In this document: piece by piece, positions 7,093-15,416 of the stretch
Numbering within the stretch: position 1 is the stretch's first letter
How the letters are laid out: every line of letters begins with the position of its first letter
Assembly: GCA_942492835.1 (NCBI GenBank)
Contig: OW818645.1
Span: 1,240,001 to 1,304,000 of the forward strand
Reading direction: 5' to 3'
DNA length: 64,000 nucleotides
From: GWB2-37-7 sp942492835
GTDB taxonomy: Bacteria; Bacillota; Clostridia; Lutisporales; Lutisporaceae
Position numbers and translations under genes: made by a program
Notes under the pieces: model-generated
What the model was told of the DNA's origin: nothing
Seen by the model: only the letters and a program-made list of their open reading frames with translations
Database searches by the model: none

Positions 7093-8022
7093 TTATTCTA
7101 TCTCGTGAAGTACCTTTGCCATTTCTTCAATTGCCTGTACTATTCTTGGTCCAGGTCTAGATACAACGTTATCGTCGCTCATTAAGTATATCTTGTTATT
7201 CTTAACGCTGTCAAGATTCTTAAAAAGCGGGCTTTCCTTATAGAAATCTGTTGTAATTCCTTCATTGGTCGCATGTATTGATGATATCAAATATTCTGGA
7301 TTATCCTTTATCAACTCTTCCATACTATACTTTGCCCAATTTTGAACCTTCTCTGCTGTATTAGTTCCTCCTGCTGCCTTTATAACATCATTTATAAAGG
7401 TACCCGATCCAGCTGTTGTAAGAGGATCAGTCCATACTACATAGAAAACTGATTTTGGTGTCTTATCCTTAACCTTCTCTTGAATTTCTGCTATTTTATC
7501 TTTCATACCCTTTACAACTTCCGCTGCATTTTCATCATTGCCGCTAAGCTTGCCTATAAGTGCAATTGAATCAAAAATGCCGTTGAAGTCAGTTGCTTCT
7601 GTAGAAACTACAGGTATATTTAATTTCTCAAGACTTGCAATTAAGTCCTCTTGTATGTATCCACCTGCTAAAACCACATCAGGTTTTGCCTTTTGTATAA
7701 GCTCTAGATTTGGTCCATCAAAGGTACCTATTTTTTCGGCATTGGAAACCTCAGATGGATAGTCGCAAAAGCTTGTAACGCCTACAACTTTATCTCCTGC
7801 ACCTACTGCATAAAGTATTTCAGTGTTTGCTGGTGATAGTGACACTATTCTCTCTGGTACTTTATCAAAGGTTATTTGTCTTCCCTTAAGATCAGTAATT
7901 TCAATTTTTGTATCTGCTGCCTGTGGTTCTGTTGGTGTTGTTGTTGCAGGCTGCTGTGCCTGACAAGCGGATAAACCCACTATTAATACTATTGATAAGA
8001 TTAATGCTAATATTTTCTTCAA
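7093..8022 (-). CDS. btuF: BtuF-type substrate-binding lipoprotein
   Basis: I place the start at the TTG at 8022, 6-8 bases after AGAGGAG; the longer frame to 8079 lacks a ribosome binding site and lies in the leader. The product (309 residues) has a lipoprotein signal with lipobox LSAC (Cys20), a Thr/Pro/Gln-rich linker, then a periplasmic-binding-protein domain of the FepB/BtuF type: RIVSLSPANTEILYAVGAGDK, YPSEVSNAEKIG, and NPEYLISSIHATNEG. It should sit on the outer face of the membrane and hand corrinoid to the permease. First gene of the operon, directly under the cobalamin riboswitch. Confidence 0.88.
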   Translation of the reverse strand: MKKILALILSIVLIVGLSACQAQQPATTTPTEPQAADTKIEITDLKGRQITFDKVPERIVSLSPANTEILYAVGAGDKVVGVTSFCDYPSEVSNAEKIGTFDGPNLELIQKAKPDVVLAGGYIQEDLIASLEKLNIPVVSTEATDFNGIFDSIALIGKLSGNDENAAEVVKGMKDKIAEIQEKVKDKTPKSVFYVVWTDPLTTAGSGTFINDVIKAAGGTNTAEKVQNWAKYSMEELIKDNPEYLISSIHATNEGITTDFYKESPLFKNLDSVKNNKIYLMSDDNVVSRPGPRIVQAIEEMAKVLHEIE

Positions 8023-8111
8023 TTCTTGTTCTCCTCTCAAATTAACGATAATTTTAAAACTGTTAGTTTTTACATACAATCTACGTATTACACCTTAAGC
8101 TTATTTTAAAA

Positions 8112-8143
8112 CAAAAAATTCCTTCTCGAAAAAGAAGGAATCA
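8112..8143 (-). terminator. Attenuator/terminator of the cobalamin riboswitch
   Basis: On the minus strand ATTCCTTCT / AGAAGGAAT with loop TTTTCG is followed by six T residues. It lies between the aptamer and btuF and would stop transcription when the ligand is bound. A second possible hairpin (ATGCAAACCT with AGGTGCAT, 8171-8199) lies between the aptamer and this terminator. Confidence 0.8.
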
Positions 8144-8204
8144 TAAAAGCTCTGCCGTGTTTTGGCAAATGCACCTCCCCATCTCCCGTAGGTTTGCATA
8201 GTAC

Positions 8205-8385
8205 TAGTTCAGGTAGGTCTCCTGGCTGGGTTCATTGCATATCTAAACCTTCCCAAGGACAAGACTTTCATCTTTGCTTCCTCAGTGGTATCTCTAGACT
8301 GCTCACCTTTACAGTGGCGGGACCGCATGGGATTTACACCCATTTCCCTATTAAGGCGCTTTTATTTGTAGCGCCACCTAAACTA
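8205..8385 (-). promoter_or_regulatory. Cobalamin riboswitch upstream of btuFDC
   Basis: Read on the minus strand the segment has the B12 aptamer order: P1 strand TAGTTTAGG (8377-8385), TTAATAGGGAAATGGGTG, CGGTCCCGCCACTGTAA (B12 box region with GCCACTG), then CCAGGAGACCTACC and the closing P1 strand CCTGAACTA (8205-8213). The P1 strands pair over nine bases with one wobble. A Rho-independent terminator follows, so control is probably by transcription termination on binding adenosyl- or other cobalamins. Confidence 0.93.
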
Positions 8386-8476
8386 TTATTCAGTTTCCTC
8401 AATTTTAACACAGTAGTTTATGAAAGGCAATATTATATATTTTATACTTTTTGATGTAACCTATTGCTAATATTTT

Positions 8477-8484
8477 GGTATAAT
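8477..8484 (+). promoter_or_regulatory. Extended -10 promoter of fba
   Basis: TGGTATAAT (extended -10; TATAAT at 8479-8484) lies about 65 bases before the fba start. No good -35 is seen at 17 bases; TTGATG at 8451 is 22 bases away, which fits an extended -10 promoter. Confidence 0.5.
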
Positions 8485-8548
8485 AGTTATAGTACATATG
8501 TTTCATATACAGCTATGCTGTAATTTATAATCATCAGGAGGTATTGAA

Positions 8549-9478
8549 ATGCCATTAGTAACAACTAAGGAAATGTTCAAGAAAGCCTATGAAGGCAATT
8601 ATGCAATAGGTGCATTCAATGTTAACAATATGGAAATAATCCAAGGTATTGTTGATGCTGCTAAGGAAGAGAAATCACCTTTGATACTTCAAGTATCAGC
8701 TGGAGCAAGAAAGTATGCAAAGCATGTTTATCTTATGAAGCTTGTAGAAGCAGCAATAGAAGACACTGGTCTTCCAATAGCTCTTCACTTAGATCATGGT
8801 GAAGATTTTGAAATCTGCAAATCCTGCGTGGATGGCGGTTTCTCTTCAGTTATGATTGACGGCTCTAAGTACTCCTTTGAGGAAAATATAGCTATAACCA
8901 AAAGAGTAGTAGAGTATGCTCATGAAAGAGGTGTAGTAGTAGAAGCAGAGCTAGGTAAGCTTGCTGGAATAGAGGATGCTGTAGTAGTTGATGCTAAGGA
9001 TGCTATCTACACAAACCCTGACCAAGCAGTTGAGTTTGTAGAAAGAACAGGCGTTGACTCTCTTGCCATAGCAATAGGTACCAGCCATGGTGCATATAAG
9101 TTCAAAGGTGAACCAAAGCTTGACTTTGAAAGACTGGAGAAAATCACAAAACTACTTCCAAACTATCCGCTTGTTCTTCATGGAGCTTCAACAGTTATAC
9201 CTGAATTTGTTGAGCTATGCAATAAGTACGGTGGAAATGTTCCAGGAGCACAGGGTGTTCCTGAGAACCTACTTAGGCAAGCAACTCAGCTTGGTGTATG
9301 CAAGATTAATATTGATACAGATTTAAGACTTGCAATGACAGCTTCTGTGAGAAAGCACTTATATGAAAATCCAGGTGACTTTGACCCAAGACAATTTTTA
9401 AAGCCTGCTAGAGAAGCAATAAAGAATATGGTTGCTCATAAGATGAGAGATGTATTGGGTAGCAGTTATAAGCTATAA
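8549..9478 (+). CDS. fba: Class II fructose-1,6-bisphosphate aldolase
   Basis: The 309-residue enzyme cleaves fructose-1,6-bisphosphate to dihydroxyacetone phosphate and glyceraldehyde-3-phosphate in glycolysis. Class II hallmarks are clear: zinc and base motif ALHLDHGEDFE, GFSSVMIDGSKY, VVEAELGKLAGIED, YTNPDQAVEF, GTSHGAYKF, and LVLHGAST. Length matches the short FbaA/GatY-type Firmicutes enzymes. It starts at ATG behind CAGGAGG, has its own extended -10 promoter and ends at a strong bidirectional terminator, so it is monocistronic. Confidence 0.96.
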   Translation: MPLVTTKEMFKKAYEGNYAIGAFNVNNMEIIQGIVDAAKEEKSPLILQVSAGARKYAKHVYLMKLVEAAIEDTGLPIALHLDHGEDFEICKSCVDGGFSSVMIDGSKYSFEENIAITKRVVEYAHERGVVVEAELGKLAGIEDAVVVDAKDAIYTNPDQAVEFVERTGVDSLAIAIGTSHGAYKFKGEPKLDFERLEKITKLLPNYPLVLHGASTVIPEFVELCNKYGGNVPGAQGVPENLLRQATQLGVCKINIDTDLRLAMTASVRKHLYENPGDFDPRQFLKPAREAIKNMVAHKMRDVLGSSYKL

Positions 9479-9496
9479 TAGATTAAAAATCCACAT

Positions 9497-9536
9497 AAAA
9501 ATGGCTTAAAGTCTTCTGACTTTAAGCCATTTTTTT
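9497..9536. terminator. Bidirectional terminator between fba and the GNAT gene
   Basis: Stem AATGGCTTAAAGTC / GACTTTAAGCCATT with loop TTCT, flanked by A residues on one side and seven T residues on the other. It serves fba and the end of the convergent minus-strand operon. Confidence 0.9.
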
Positions 9537-9538
9537 AA

Positions 9539-10084
9539 TTATCCTTTAATCATCTCACTAAAGCTTGGGCATTCTTGTCTTAGCATAGAATATATTGCTA
9601 AATCACTGTATACCCCTCTATTGAAAACCGCCTCACGCTTGGTTCCCTCGAAGGTAAAGCCGCTCTTCTCTGCCACTCTGCGACTGCCTATATTTTCCAT
9701 ATCAGCATGTACCTCTAGCCTATGAATAGGCTTAAGTTCAAATAAATATGCAGAAAATAACTTAAGAGCCTCAGAGGTATAACCCTTACCTCTATCCTCT
9801 CTTTTAAATATAGTGTAGCCTATTTCATAGCCTGGCAAATACTCTACTCCTTTTCCAAAAGAAATATCCCCCAGAATTCTTCCTTCTTTATTAGTAATTA
9901 GCAGGATACCAAAATCTTGCTTCCAGAAGCCTGTCTCTTGAAAATCCTTCTTGTACATTACTCCATTCATCATTCTTGGAGGTAGAAACTCTCCTGATTG
10001 AACTACATCACTTTGTAACATAATTATTTTATCTAAGTCATCTTGTTCTATTAATTTCAAGTTTATATTTTTCCCCTGTATCAT
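9539..10084 (-). CDS. GNAT acetyltransferase, RimJ/RimL type
   Basis: The 181-residue product has the GNAT fold: an opening INLKLIEQDDLDKI, the strand ILGDISFGKG, the acetyl-CoA loop FKREDRGKGYTSEAL (R/Q-x-x-G-x-G/A form), and the late motif HADMENIGSRRVAEKSGF typical of RimJ/RimL N-terminal acetyltransferases. The substrate cannot be read; ribosomal protein N-terminal modification or antibiotic/metabolite acetylation are both possible. It is the last gene of the long minus-strand cluster that begins at 20204 and ends at the terminator shared with fba. Confidence 0.85.
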   Translation of the reverse strand: MIQGKNINLKLIEQDDLDKIIMLQSDVVQSGEFLPPRMMNGVMYKKDFQETGFWKQDFGILLITNKEGRILGDISFGKGVEYLPGYEIGYTIFKREDRGKGYTSEALKLFSAYLFELKPIHRLEVHADMENIGSRRVAEKSGFTFEGTKREAVFNRGVYSDLAIYSMLRQECPSFSEMIKG

Positions 10085-10118
10085 AGCTTTCGCCCCCTAA
10101 TTAATGTATATAAATATT

Positions 10119-10565
10119 CTATTTTTCCAGTTCTTCAAGTATCCATTGTGTAACCTGTCTCACAATAGGACCACATATTTCTTTATGCATTCTTTCTTTG
10201 TTCTGCGCCATTACCTCAGAATTTTTTAAATCAAGCTCAGTAATGTCATGACAAGTAACAGAATTATACTTTTCTTTAAACTTATTGAAAATTACATCAG
10301 CTGGGATATAAGATGGGTCTCTTGGTTCTTCGTTATTCTTTCTTCCCTTTGTCATGCCTGATGCTATAAACGCAGCTGATAATGCACCGCAGTTACTTCC
10401 ATTTTTACTCATTCCACTACCAAATGGAGTAGCAATTTTTAATGGCATTTCTTTGTCAATGCCCTTATACTCACATACCGCTAGAACAATTGACTCGCAG
10501 CAGTTATAGCCACTGTTGAAATAATCTTCTGCTATGTTTTGTACCTCTACAAATTGTTTTTCCAT
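10119..10565 (-). CDS. C_GCAxxG_C_C family redox protein
   Basis: I place the start at ATG 10565 (MEKQFVEV), seven bases after AGGAGGGG; the longer frame to 10592 overlaps the previous gene and contains the ribosome binding site. The 148-residue product shows the family pattern: GYNCCESIVLAVCEYKG, then ATPFGSGMSKNGSNCGALSAA (the GCAxxG-like block), and later cysteines in SVTCHDI and KEICGPIV. The conserved cysteines suggest metal or redox chemistry; members are common in anaerobes but of unknown activity. It follows the membrane protein gene with a 23-base gap. Confidence 0.85.
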   Translation of the reverse strand: MEKQFVEVQNIAEDYFNSGYNCCESIVLAVCEYKGIDKEMPLKIATPFGSGMSKNGSNCGALSAAFIASGMTKGRKNNEEPRDPSYIPADVIFNKFKEKYNSVTCHDITELDLKNSEVMAQNKERMHKEICGPIVRQVTQWILEELEK

Positions 10566-10588
10566 GTTACCCCTCCTAGTTTTATAAT

Positions 10589-11104
10589 TCAAGGTTTTAA
10601 CAACCGTATTCTGTCCATATAATAAGATATTAGTCTAGATAAAATATAGTCATATGCAAGAAATACTGCTTGAGCTGCAATAATCAATACTATTGCAAGC
10701 CCTGTGGAAATACCTGGTATGTTTATCGGAGAAATGCCAAGCAATAGCTTATAAATAAAATAACCTGTTATTGCCAATACATTGACTGCCACAAGCTTAA
10801 GCACAAGCTCTAATATGACACCTCTCACTTTTTCTATATGATATTTTATAATTGGATACCCACCAAAAAATAGGATAAATAATAAGAATGCATTTATATT
10901 ACCTGTAAGTAAAAAGATTAAAGCTGCCGATGCTGCATAGGTCACCGCTCCCCATTTTACCCCAAGCTCTATAACAGCACAGGCTATAATCAATGAGGAT
11001 ATGGCATACATACCCAGCTTACCTGTAGGCAAATAAGCTGCTATATATACTATAACCACGCACATGGCTGTTAAAATGCCCCCAAAAGCTACTTTCCTAC
11101 TCAT
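10589..11104 (-). CDS. Small integral membrane protein, unknown
   Basis: The 171-residue product has about five hydrophobic helices (opening VAFGGILTAMCVVIVYIAAYL, then AISSLIIACAVIELG, AASAALIFLL, LLFILFFGGYPII, and VLKLVAVNVLAI) and a basic C-terminus, with no catalytic motif. The size and glycine-rich first helix recall the S-components of ECF transporters, but no substrate or partner gene supports that. It starts at ATG behind AAGGAAGG and is 13 bases downstream of the J-protein gene in the long minus-strand cluster. Function unknown. Confidence 0.7.
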   Translation of the reverse strand: MSRKVAFGGILTAMCVVIVYIAAYLPTGKLGMYAISSLIIACAVIELGVKWGAVTYAASAALIFLLTGNINAFLLFILFFGGYPIIKYHIEKVRGVILELVLKLVAVNVLAITGYFIYKLLLGISPINIPGISTGLAIVLIIAAQAVFLAYDYILSRLISYYMDRIRLLKP

Positions 11105-11117
11105 ATTATTCCTTCCT

Positions 11118-11723
11118 TTAGCAACAGCTTATAAAGTCTCCGCCACCACACTCACAGCAGCAATCTGTACAATAAAGACAGGTGCATAAATCACACATGT
11201 CAGAGTTGTTGCTATTGCCTCTTCTATTATAGGCGGATGCCTGATATCCTTTATTTGTATTATTTATTGAGTTAAATGCATTTTTGTACTCAAGATTTCT
11301 TGGATCCATATTTACCGCAGTTTGAAGATGAGTATAGGCTTCGTTATACCAACCCTTTCTCATACTGATTATACCCTTTAGATAAAACCATTCTGCATTC
11401 CTAGTTCCGATTCTGTCCAAAAGCTGCTCTGCTGCATTTATGTTGCCTGTATTTACATAATTTCTTACCTGAGAAAGTGAGCCATCGTCACCTTGATATC
11501 CGTTATTGTAGTTACTGCTACCTGCATTACTGTTTTCATAGCTTTTCATCAAGGAATCATAAGCCTCATTAATTTCCTTTAGCTTTTCATTGGCTAAGTC
11601 AGAAAGAGGATTGTTTTGATATTGATCAGGATGATACTTGCGTACCAAATCCTTATATGCCTTTTTTATCTCCTCAATACTACTTCCCTCGTGTACCCCT
11701 AATACCTCATATGGATTCTTCAC
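11118..11723 (-). CDS. J-domain protein with TPR-like middle and cysteine-rich tail
   Basis: Residues 1-65 are a J domain (YEVLGVHEGSS at the start, then RKYHPDQ with the HPD motif that stimulates DnaK). A flexible Asn/Ser/Gly linker follows, then a TPR-like segment (about 95-145, with AEWFYLKGIISMRKGWYNEA), and a tail with ten cysteines in the last ~27 residues (MCDLCTCLYCTDCCCECGG). That tail looks like a metal or Fe-S binding knot, not the DnaJ zinc finger. The gene overlaps the upstream DUF5685 gene by 17 bases, so the two products probably work together, perhaps in metallocofactor or membrane-protein handling. The client is unknown. Confidence 0.85.
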   Translation of the reverse strand: MKNPYEVLGVHEGSSIEEIKKAYKDLVRKYHPDQYQNNPLSDLANEKLKEINEAYDSLMKSYENSNAGSSNYNNGYQGDDGSLSQVRNYVNTGNINAAEQLLDRIGTRNAEWFYLKGIISMRKGWYNEAYTHLQTAVNMDPRNLEYKNAFNSINNTNKGYQASAYNRRGNSNNSDMCDLCTCLYCTDCCCECGGGDFISCC

Positions 11724-12612
11724 TTATATTCACTCCCTTACAATTGTGTTGTTCACACTGGTTGCACAATATCTTATTTGTTTTACTGTTCATACCTAAA
11801 TATACTATATTTTCTATTATACCCTTATGATACATTTCCAAAAGCTCTATTGAGCCAGCTGATTGACTTAGAGTATATAATAAATCTCTTTCTATGTCAG
11901 CTCTTATACTTATCTTGAATTCCTCTGCTGAATCATTTTTATGCTTGTATTGGAGCAGTAAAGGATTATAGCTGCCACTTTTCATATCTTTTTCTATATC
12001 GTCATAAGCATCAATAGTATAAACCCACTTACCGATATTATATCCAAGCCATCCCATAGCGCGTGCTGTGTCCTTGTTGCAATCCTGACTTCCAACAAGC
12101 AGTATTTCCCTTATCATCTCTGCAAAAGGCTCGGCTGCTTCGTCTATTGAGCAGCATTTATCCTTTTCCAGCTTGCTAAGCTTCTCTAGTGATGTTTTTA
12201 TTGCTATATCTGTCTTAGGATTCCTGCTTGAAGCCTTTTTATAGCCTCCATTAAGCATGAACTTAGCTCCAAGTGATATGACATTTCTCTCGTCATTCCA
12301 ATTATCGTTCAACTTATAATACGTTAAAATAACATTTATGTCTGCTGCAAAATCCACATACTTATTATTCTTCACAACCCATTTCTTTTTAAGTGGATTT
12401 GCTATACACGCTTCTTTTCTTAGTGTTGGTTTTTCTTTATTCACTGCCGCAAGTAAAAGTCCTAAGAACACTGCTTCATAGTTTAGCGCAAACCTTGACA
12501 TAAAACCAAAGCTTCTGCCCATAGATTTGCATACTCCGCAGTAATATGCTCTAAACATCTCATATTCCTTTATCTTAAGCTCTTGCTTTTCTGGCATTAT
12601 ATATCCAAACAT
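11707..12612 (-). CDS. DUF5685 family protein
   Basis: The 301-residue product starts MFGYIMPEKQELKIKEYEMF followed by RAYYCGVCKSMG, the signature of a clostridial family (DUF5685) with a conserved N-terminal CxxC and further cysteines near the end (ILCNQCEQHNC). It is mostly helical with charged segments. The function is unknown; the cysteine pairs could bind metal. It starts at ATG behind GATGAGGAG, two bases after glpK, and overlaps the cysteine-rich J-protein gene by 17 bases. That coupling, with cysteine clusters in both products, is the main functional hint. Confidence 0.75.
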   Translation of the reverse strand: MFGYIMPEKQELKIKEYEMFRAYYCGVCKSMGRSFGFMSRFALNYEAVFLGLLLAAVNKEKPTLRKEACIANPLKKKWVVKNNKYVDFAADINVILTYYKLNDNWNDERNVISLGAKFMLNGGYKKASSRNPKTDIAIKTSLEKLSKLEKDKCCSIDEAAEPFAEMIREILLVGSQDCNKDTARAMGWLGYNIGKWVYTIDAYDDIEKDMKSGSYNPLLLQYKHKNDSAEEFKISIRADIERDLLYTLSQSAGSIELLEMYHKGIIENIVYLGMNSKTNKILCNQCEQHNCKGVNISEESI

Positions 12613-12614
12613 AT

Positions 12615-14117
12615 TTACTCCTCATCTTCCCAAGCTAAAGCTCTGGAAACTGCCTTCTTCCATCCCTTATATAGTCGTTCTCGTTCTGATTCTTGCATTT
12701 TGGGCGAAAAGCTTCTATTTATGCTCCATATATCAGAAAGCTCCTGTTTACTGCTCCAGTAGCCCACTGCTAAGCCTGCAAGAAAAGCAGCTCCCAAGGC
12801 TGTCGTCTCAGTTATCTGAGGTCTTTTTACAGGCACTCCCAATAAATCAGACTGAAACTGCATAAGGAAATTGTTTTCTACTGCTCCGCCATCTACCTTT
12901 AGCTCCTTTAGAGATATTCCAGCGTCCTGCTGCATTGCTTGCAATACATCTCTTGTCTGATATGCTATTGATTCCAGTGCAGCTCTTATTATATGATATC
13001 TGTTTGATCCCCTTGTTAGACCTGTTATTGTTCCTCTTGCATACATATCCCAGTAAGGAGCTCCTAAGCCTACAAAAGCAGGTACTACAAATACTCCATT
13101 GCTGTCCTTCACTTTTGTAGCATAATATTCACTATCTGCCGCTTCATCTATAAGCTTGAGCTCATCTCTTAGCCACTGTATAGTCGCGCCTCCCATAAAA
13201 ATGCTGCCTTCTAGCGCATATTCCAGCTTGTTATCCACCTTCCACGCTATAGTGGTAATCAGACCGCTCTTTGACTCAATCATATCCGCTCCAGTGTTCA
13301 TAAGCATGAAGCAGCCTGTACCATAGGTATTCTTTGCCATGCCAGGTTGATAACAAGCCTGTCCAAATAGTGCTGCTTGCTGGTCTCCTGCGACTCCTGC
13401 AATAGGAATGATGGTTCCTCCAAATACATTGGCATCAGTGTACCCATAAACCATGCTGGAGGGCATTACCTCAGGCAGTAAAGTTGATGGAATACAAAGC
13501 TCCTTTAAGAGATATTCATCCCAAGTCAAATCCTTTATGTTGAAAAGCATAGTTCTGGAAGCGTTGGAGTAGTCTGTCACATGAACCTTACCTCTTGTAA
13601 GGTTCCAAATAAGCCATGTATCGATATTACCAAATAACAGCTCTCCAGCTTCTGCCCTCTGCCTCGCCCCTTCTACATTGTCCAAAATCCACTTTATTTT
13701 TGTTGCTGAGAAATATGCATCTATTACAAGTCCAGTATTTGCTTTTACATAGTCCTCTAGTCCTCTATCCTTCAGCTCCCTGCACATATCAGCAGTCCTT
13801 TTGCATTGCCATACTATAGCATTGCATATAGGCTTCCCCGTGTTTTTATCCCAAATAACAGTAGTCTCCCTTTGATTGGTAATGCCTATTGCTGCTATCT
13901 GCTCAGGTTTTACTCCTACTGTCTCCATAACCTCCCTGGCAACACCTATCTGAGTACCCCATATCTCCATTGCATCATGCTCCACCCAGCCTGCTTTGGG
14001 ATAAATCTGTATTATTTCTTTTTGTGCTACATTTACTATGCATCCCTCATGGTTGAAAAGTATAGCCCTAGAGCTTGTAGTCCCTTGATCTAAGGCTAAT
14101 ATATATTTATTTTGCAT
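12615..14117 (-). CDS. glpK: Glycerol kinase
   Basis: The enzyme (500 residues from ATG 14117) phosphorylates glycerol to sn-glycerol-3-phosphate. FGGY-kinase features are clear: YILALDQGTTSSRAI at the phosphate loop, AIGITNQRETTVIWDK, the adenosine region GTYG-like NTYGTGCFML, and WLRDELKLI and LKVDGGAVENNFLMQ near the C-terminus. Length is normal. I chose ATG 14117 because GGAGGGGAG lies just upstream; the longer frame to 14132 includes that site. No glpF or glpD is near, so glycerol entry must rely on genes elsewhere. It sits between an MFS gene and the DUF5685 gene in a tight minus-strand series. Confidence 0.96.
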   Translation of the reverse strand: MQNKYILALDQGTTSSRAILFNHEGCIVNVAQKEIIQIYPKAGWVEHDAMEIWGTQIGVAREVMETVGVKPEQIAAIGITNQRETTVIWDKNTGKPICNAIVWQCKRTADMCRELKDRGLEDYVKANTGLVIDAYFSATKIKWILDNVEGARQRAEAGELLFGNIDTWLIWNLTRGKVHVTDYSNASRTMLFNIKDLTWDEYLLKELCIPSTLLPEVMPSSMVYGYTDANVFGGTIIPIAGVAGDQQAALFGQACYQPGMAKNTYGTGCFMLMNTGADMIESKSGLITTIAWKVDNKLEYALEGSIFMGGATIQWLRDELKLIDEAADSEYYATKVKDSNGVFVVPAFVGLGAPYWDMYARGTITGLTRGSNRYHIIRAALESIAYQTRDVLQAMQQDAGISLKELKVDGGAVENNFLMQFQSDLLGVPVKRPQITETTALGAAFLAGLAVGYWSSKQELSDIWSINRSFSPKMQESERERLYKGWKKAVSRALAWEDEE

Positions 14118-14132
14118 AAGCTCCCCTCCCAT

Positions 14133-15392
14133 TTAACTTTGCATATCTTTTTGTGCTTGCTCTTCACCATCTATGATTTCTTCTTTATTGCTCATCATAA
14201 GCCCTGAGCCTATAACACAGCCTACCAACCAAATACTGCAAGCCATAATGAAAAGTATCCTAGTGGACCATTGATTTCCCATAATACCTGCTATAGCTAC
14301 TGCTGCTGCCATAAATACTTGGTTTATTATATTCATTGTGCTGCTTACTCTTCCCAATATCTCATGTTTAGCCACATGCTGGGTTATTGTCTGCGTACTT
14401 ATACCCATTCCTGATATAAACACTCCAACTAAGGTTCCCCACATTATAAATATATTAAAGTTCAGTGTTGTTATTTGCATAAATATTGTAACACCTGTCA
14501 TAAGTGTAAATATACTGTAAAGCAGTTTATATGACTTTGATTTTTTAATTCCTATAAGTAAAATCACAGTAGTACCAATAACACTGCCAAGTCCTTGCAT
14601 TGCAACAAGTTTACTAAAATCCGCCGATGGTCTTTGGAGCCCTTCTACTACATATGGAAGCCAAAGTGGACTAATAAAGCCCTGTCCAAACTGCGTTATC
14701 ATAGTTGTAATCATAATTATCTTTAAATACTTAGAGTTAACCATGAACTTTAGACCCTCTCCAATGTCTTTAAGTAAAAGTCCTGGTGTAATAAGCTTTC
14801 TTGCACTTTCTTCTCTCTTGGGTATATTTATGAAGTATATTGCTATTGCTGAGACTATAAAAGAAACCATATCAACCATCAATACAGACCTAGCCCCAAA
14901 AAGTGTTATCAATGCACCGCCAATTAAAGGTGATGCAAATTGCAGTATATTACCAGTCACCCCAAATATAGAGTTTGCTGACAATAAATCTCCTTTTTTA
15001 ATTATAGCTGGTATTGATGAGTTAAATGCAGGTGCAAAAAAGATTCCTATAAGCGATTTAAGAAAGACTACTATATAAATCATAGTTAATAGATATTTGT
15101 CTGGTGAAAGTATTAGAGTTAAAGTAAGTATTGCTCTTAACAAATCTGAGAAAATCATAATTTTTTTTCTATCCAAGCGATCTACCAAAGCCCCTGCAAA
15201 AGGTCCAATTAGTATAACAGGTATTACTCTAACCAATACTGACAAGCTCAGAGCTGACTTACTTCCAGTCAGATTATATACTATCATCGGTATTGCTAGA
15301 AAGGTTACCATATCCCCAAATGTACTAATTCCATGACCAGCCCATAGCTTTAAAAAATTCATGTTTCTAAATACTCTAATTCTATCGTTCAT
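14133..15392 (-). CDS. MFS transporter, 12 TM (MFS_3/EntS-like)
   Basis: The 419-residue membrane protein opens with MNFLKLWAGHGISTFGDMV, typical of the MFS_3 group (EntS, macrolide exporters of the MefA kind), and has the loop motif GPFAGALVDRLDRKKIMI between helices 2 and 3, as in proton-driven exporters. About twelve hydrophobic helices are visible. The substrate cannot be told; siderophore or drug efflux are the usual roles. It lies 24 bases after the UvrD-like gene and 15 bases before glpK. Confidence 0.85.
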   Translation of the reverse strand: MNDRIRVFRNMNFLKLWAGHGISTFGDMVTFLAIPMIVYNLTGSKSALSLSVLVRVIPVILIGPFAGALVDRLDRKKIMIFSDLLRAILTLTLILSPDKYLLTMIYIVVFLKSLIGIFFAPAFNSSIPAIIKKGDLLSANSIFGVTGNILQFASPLIGGALITLFGARSVLMVDMVSFIVSAIAIYFINIPKREESARKLITPGLLLKDIGEGLKFMVNSKYLKIIMITTMITQFGQGFISPLWLPYVVEGLQRPSADFSKLVAMQGLGSVIGTTVILLIGIKKSKSYKLLYSIFTLMTGVTIFMQITTLNFNIFIMWGTLVGVFISGMGISTQTITQHVAKHEILGRVSSTMNIINQVFMAAAVAIAGIMGNQWSTRILFIMACSIWLVGCVIGSGLMMSNKEEIIDGEEQAQKDMQS

Positions 15393-15416
15393 GTTTACCC
15401 CCTCAAATTAATGTTA

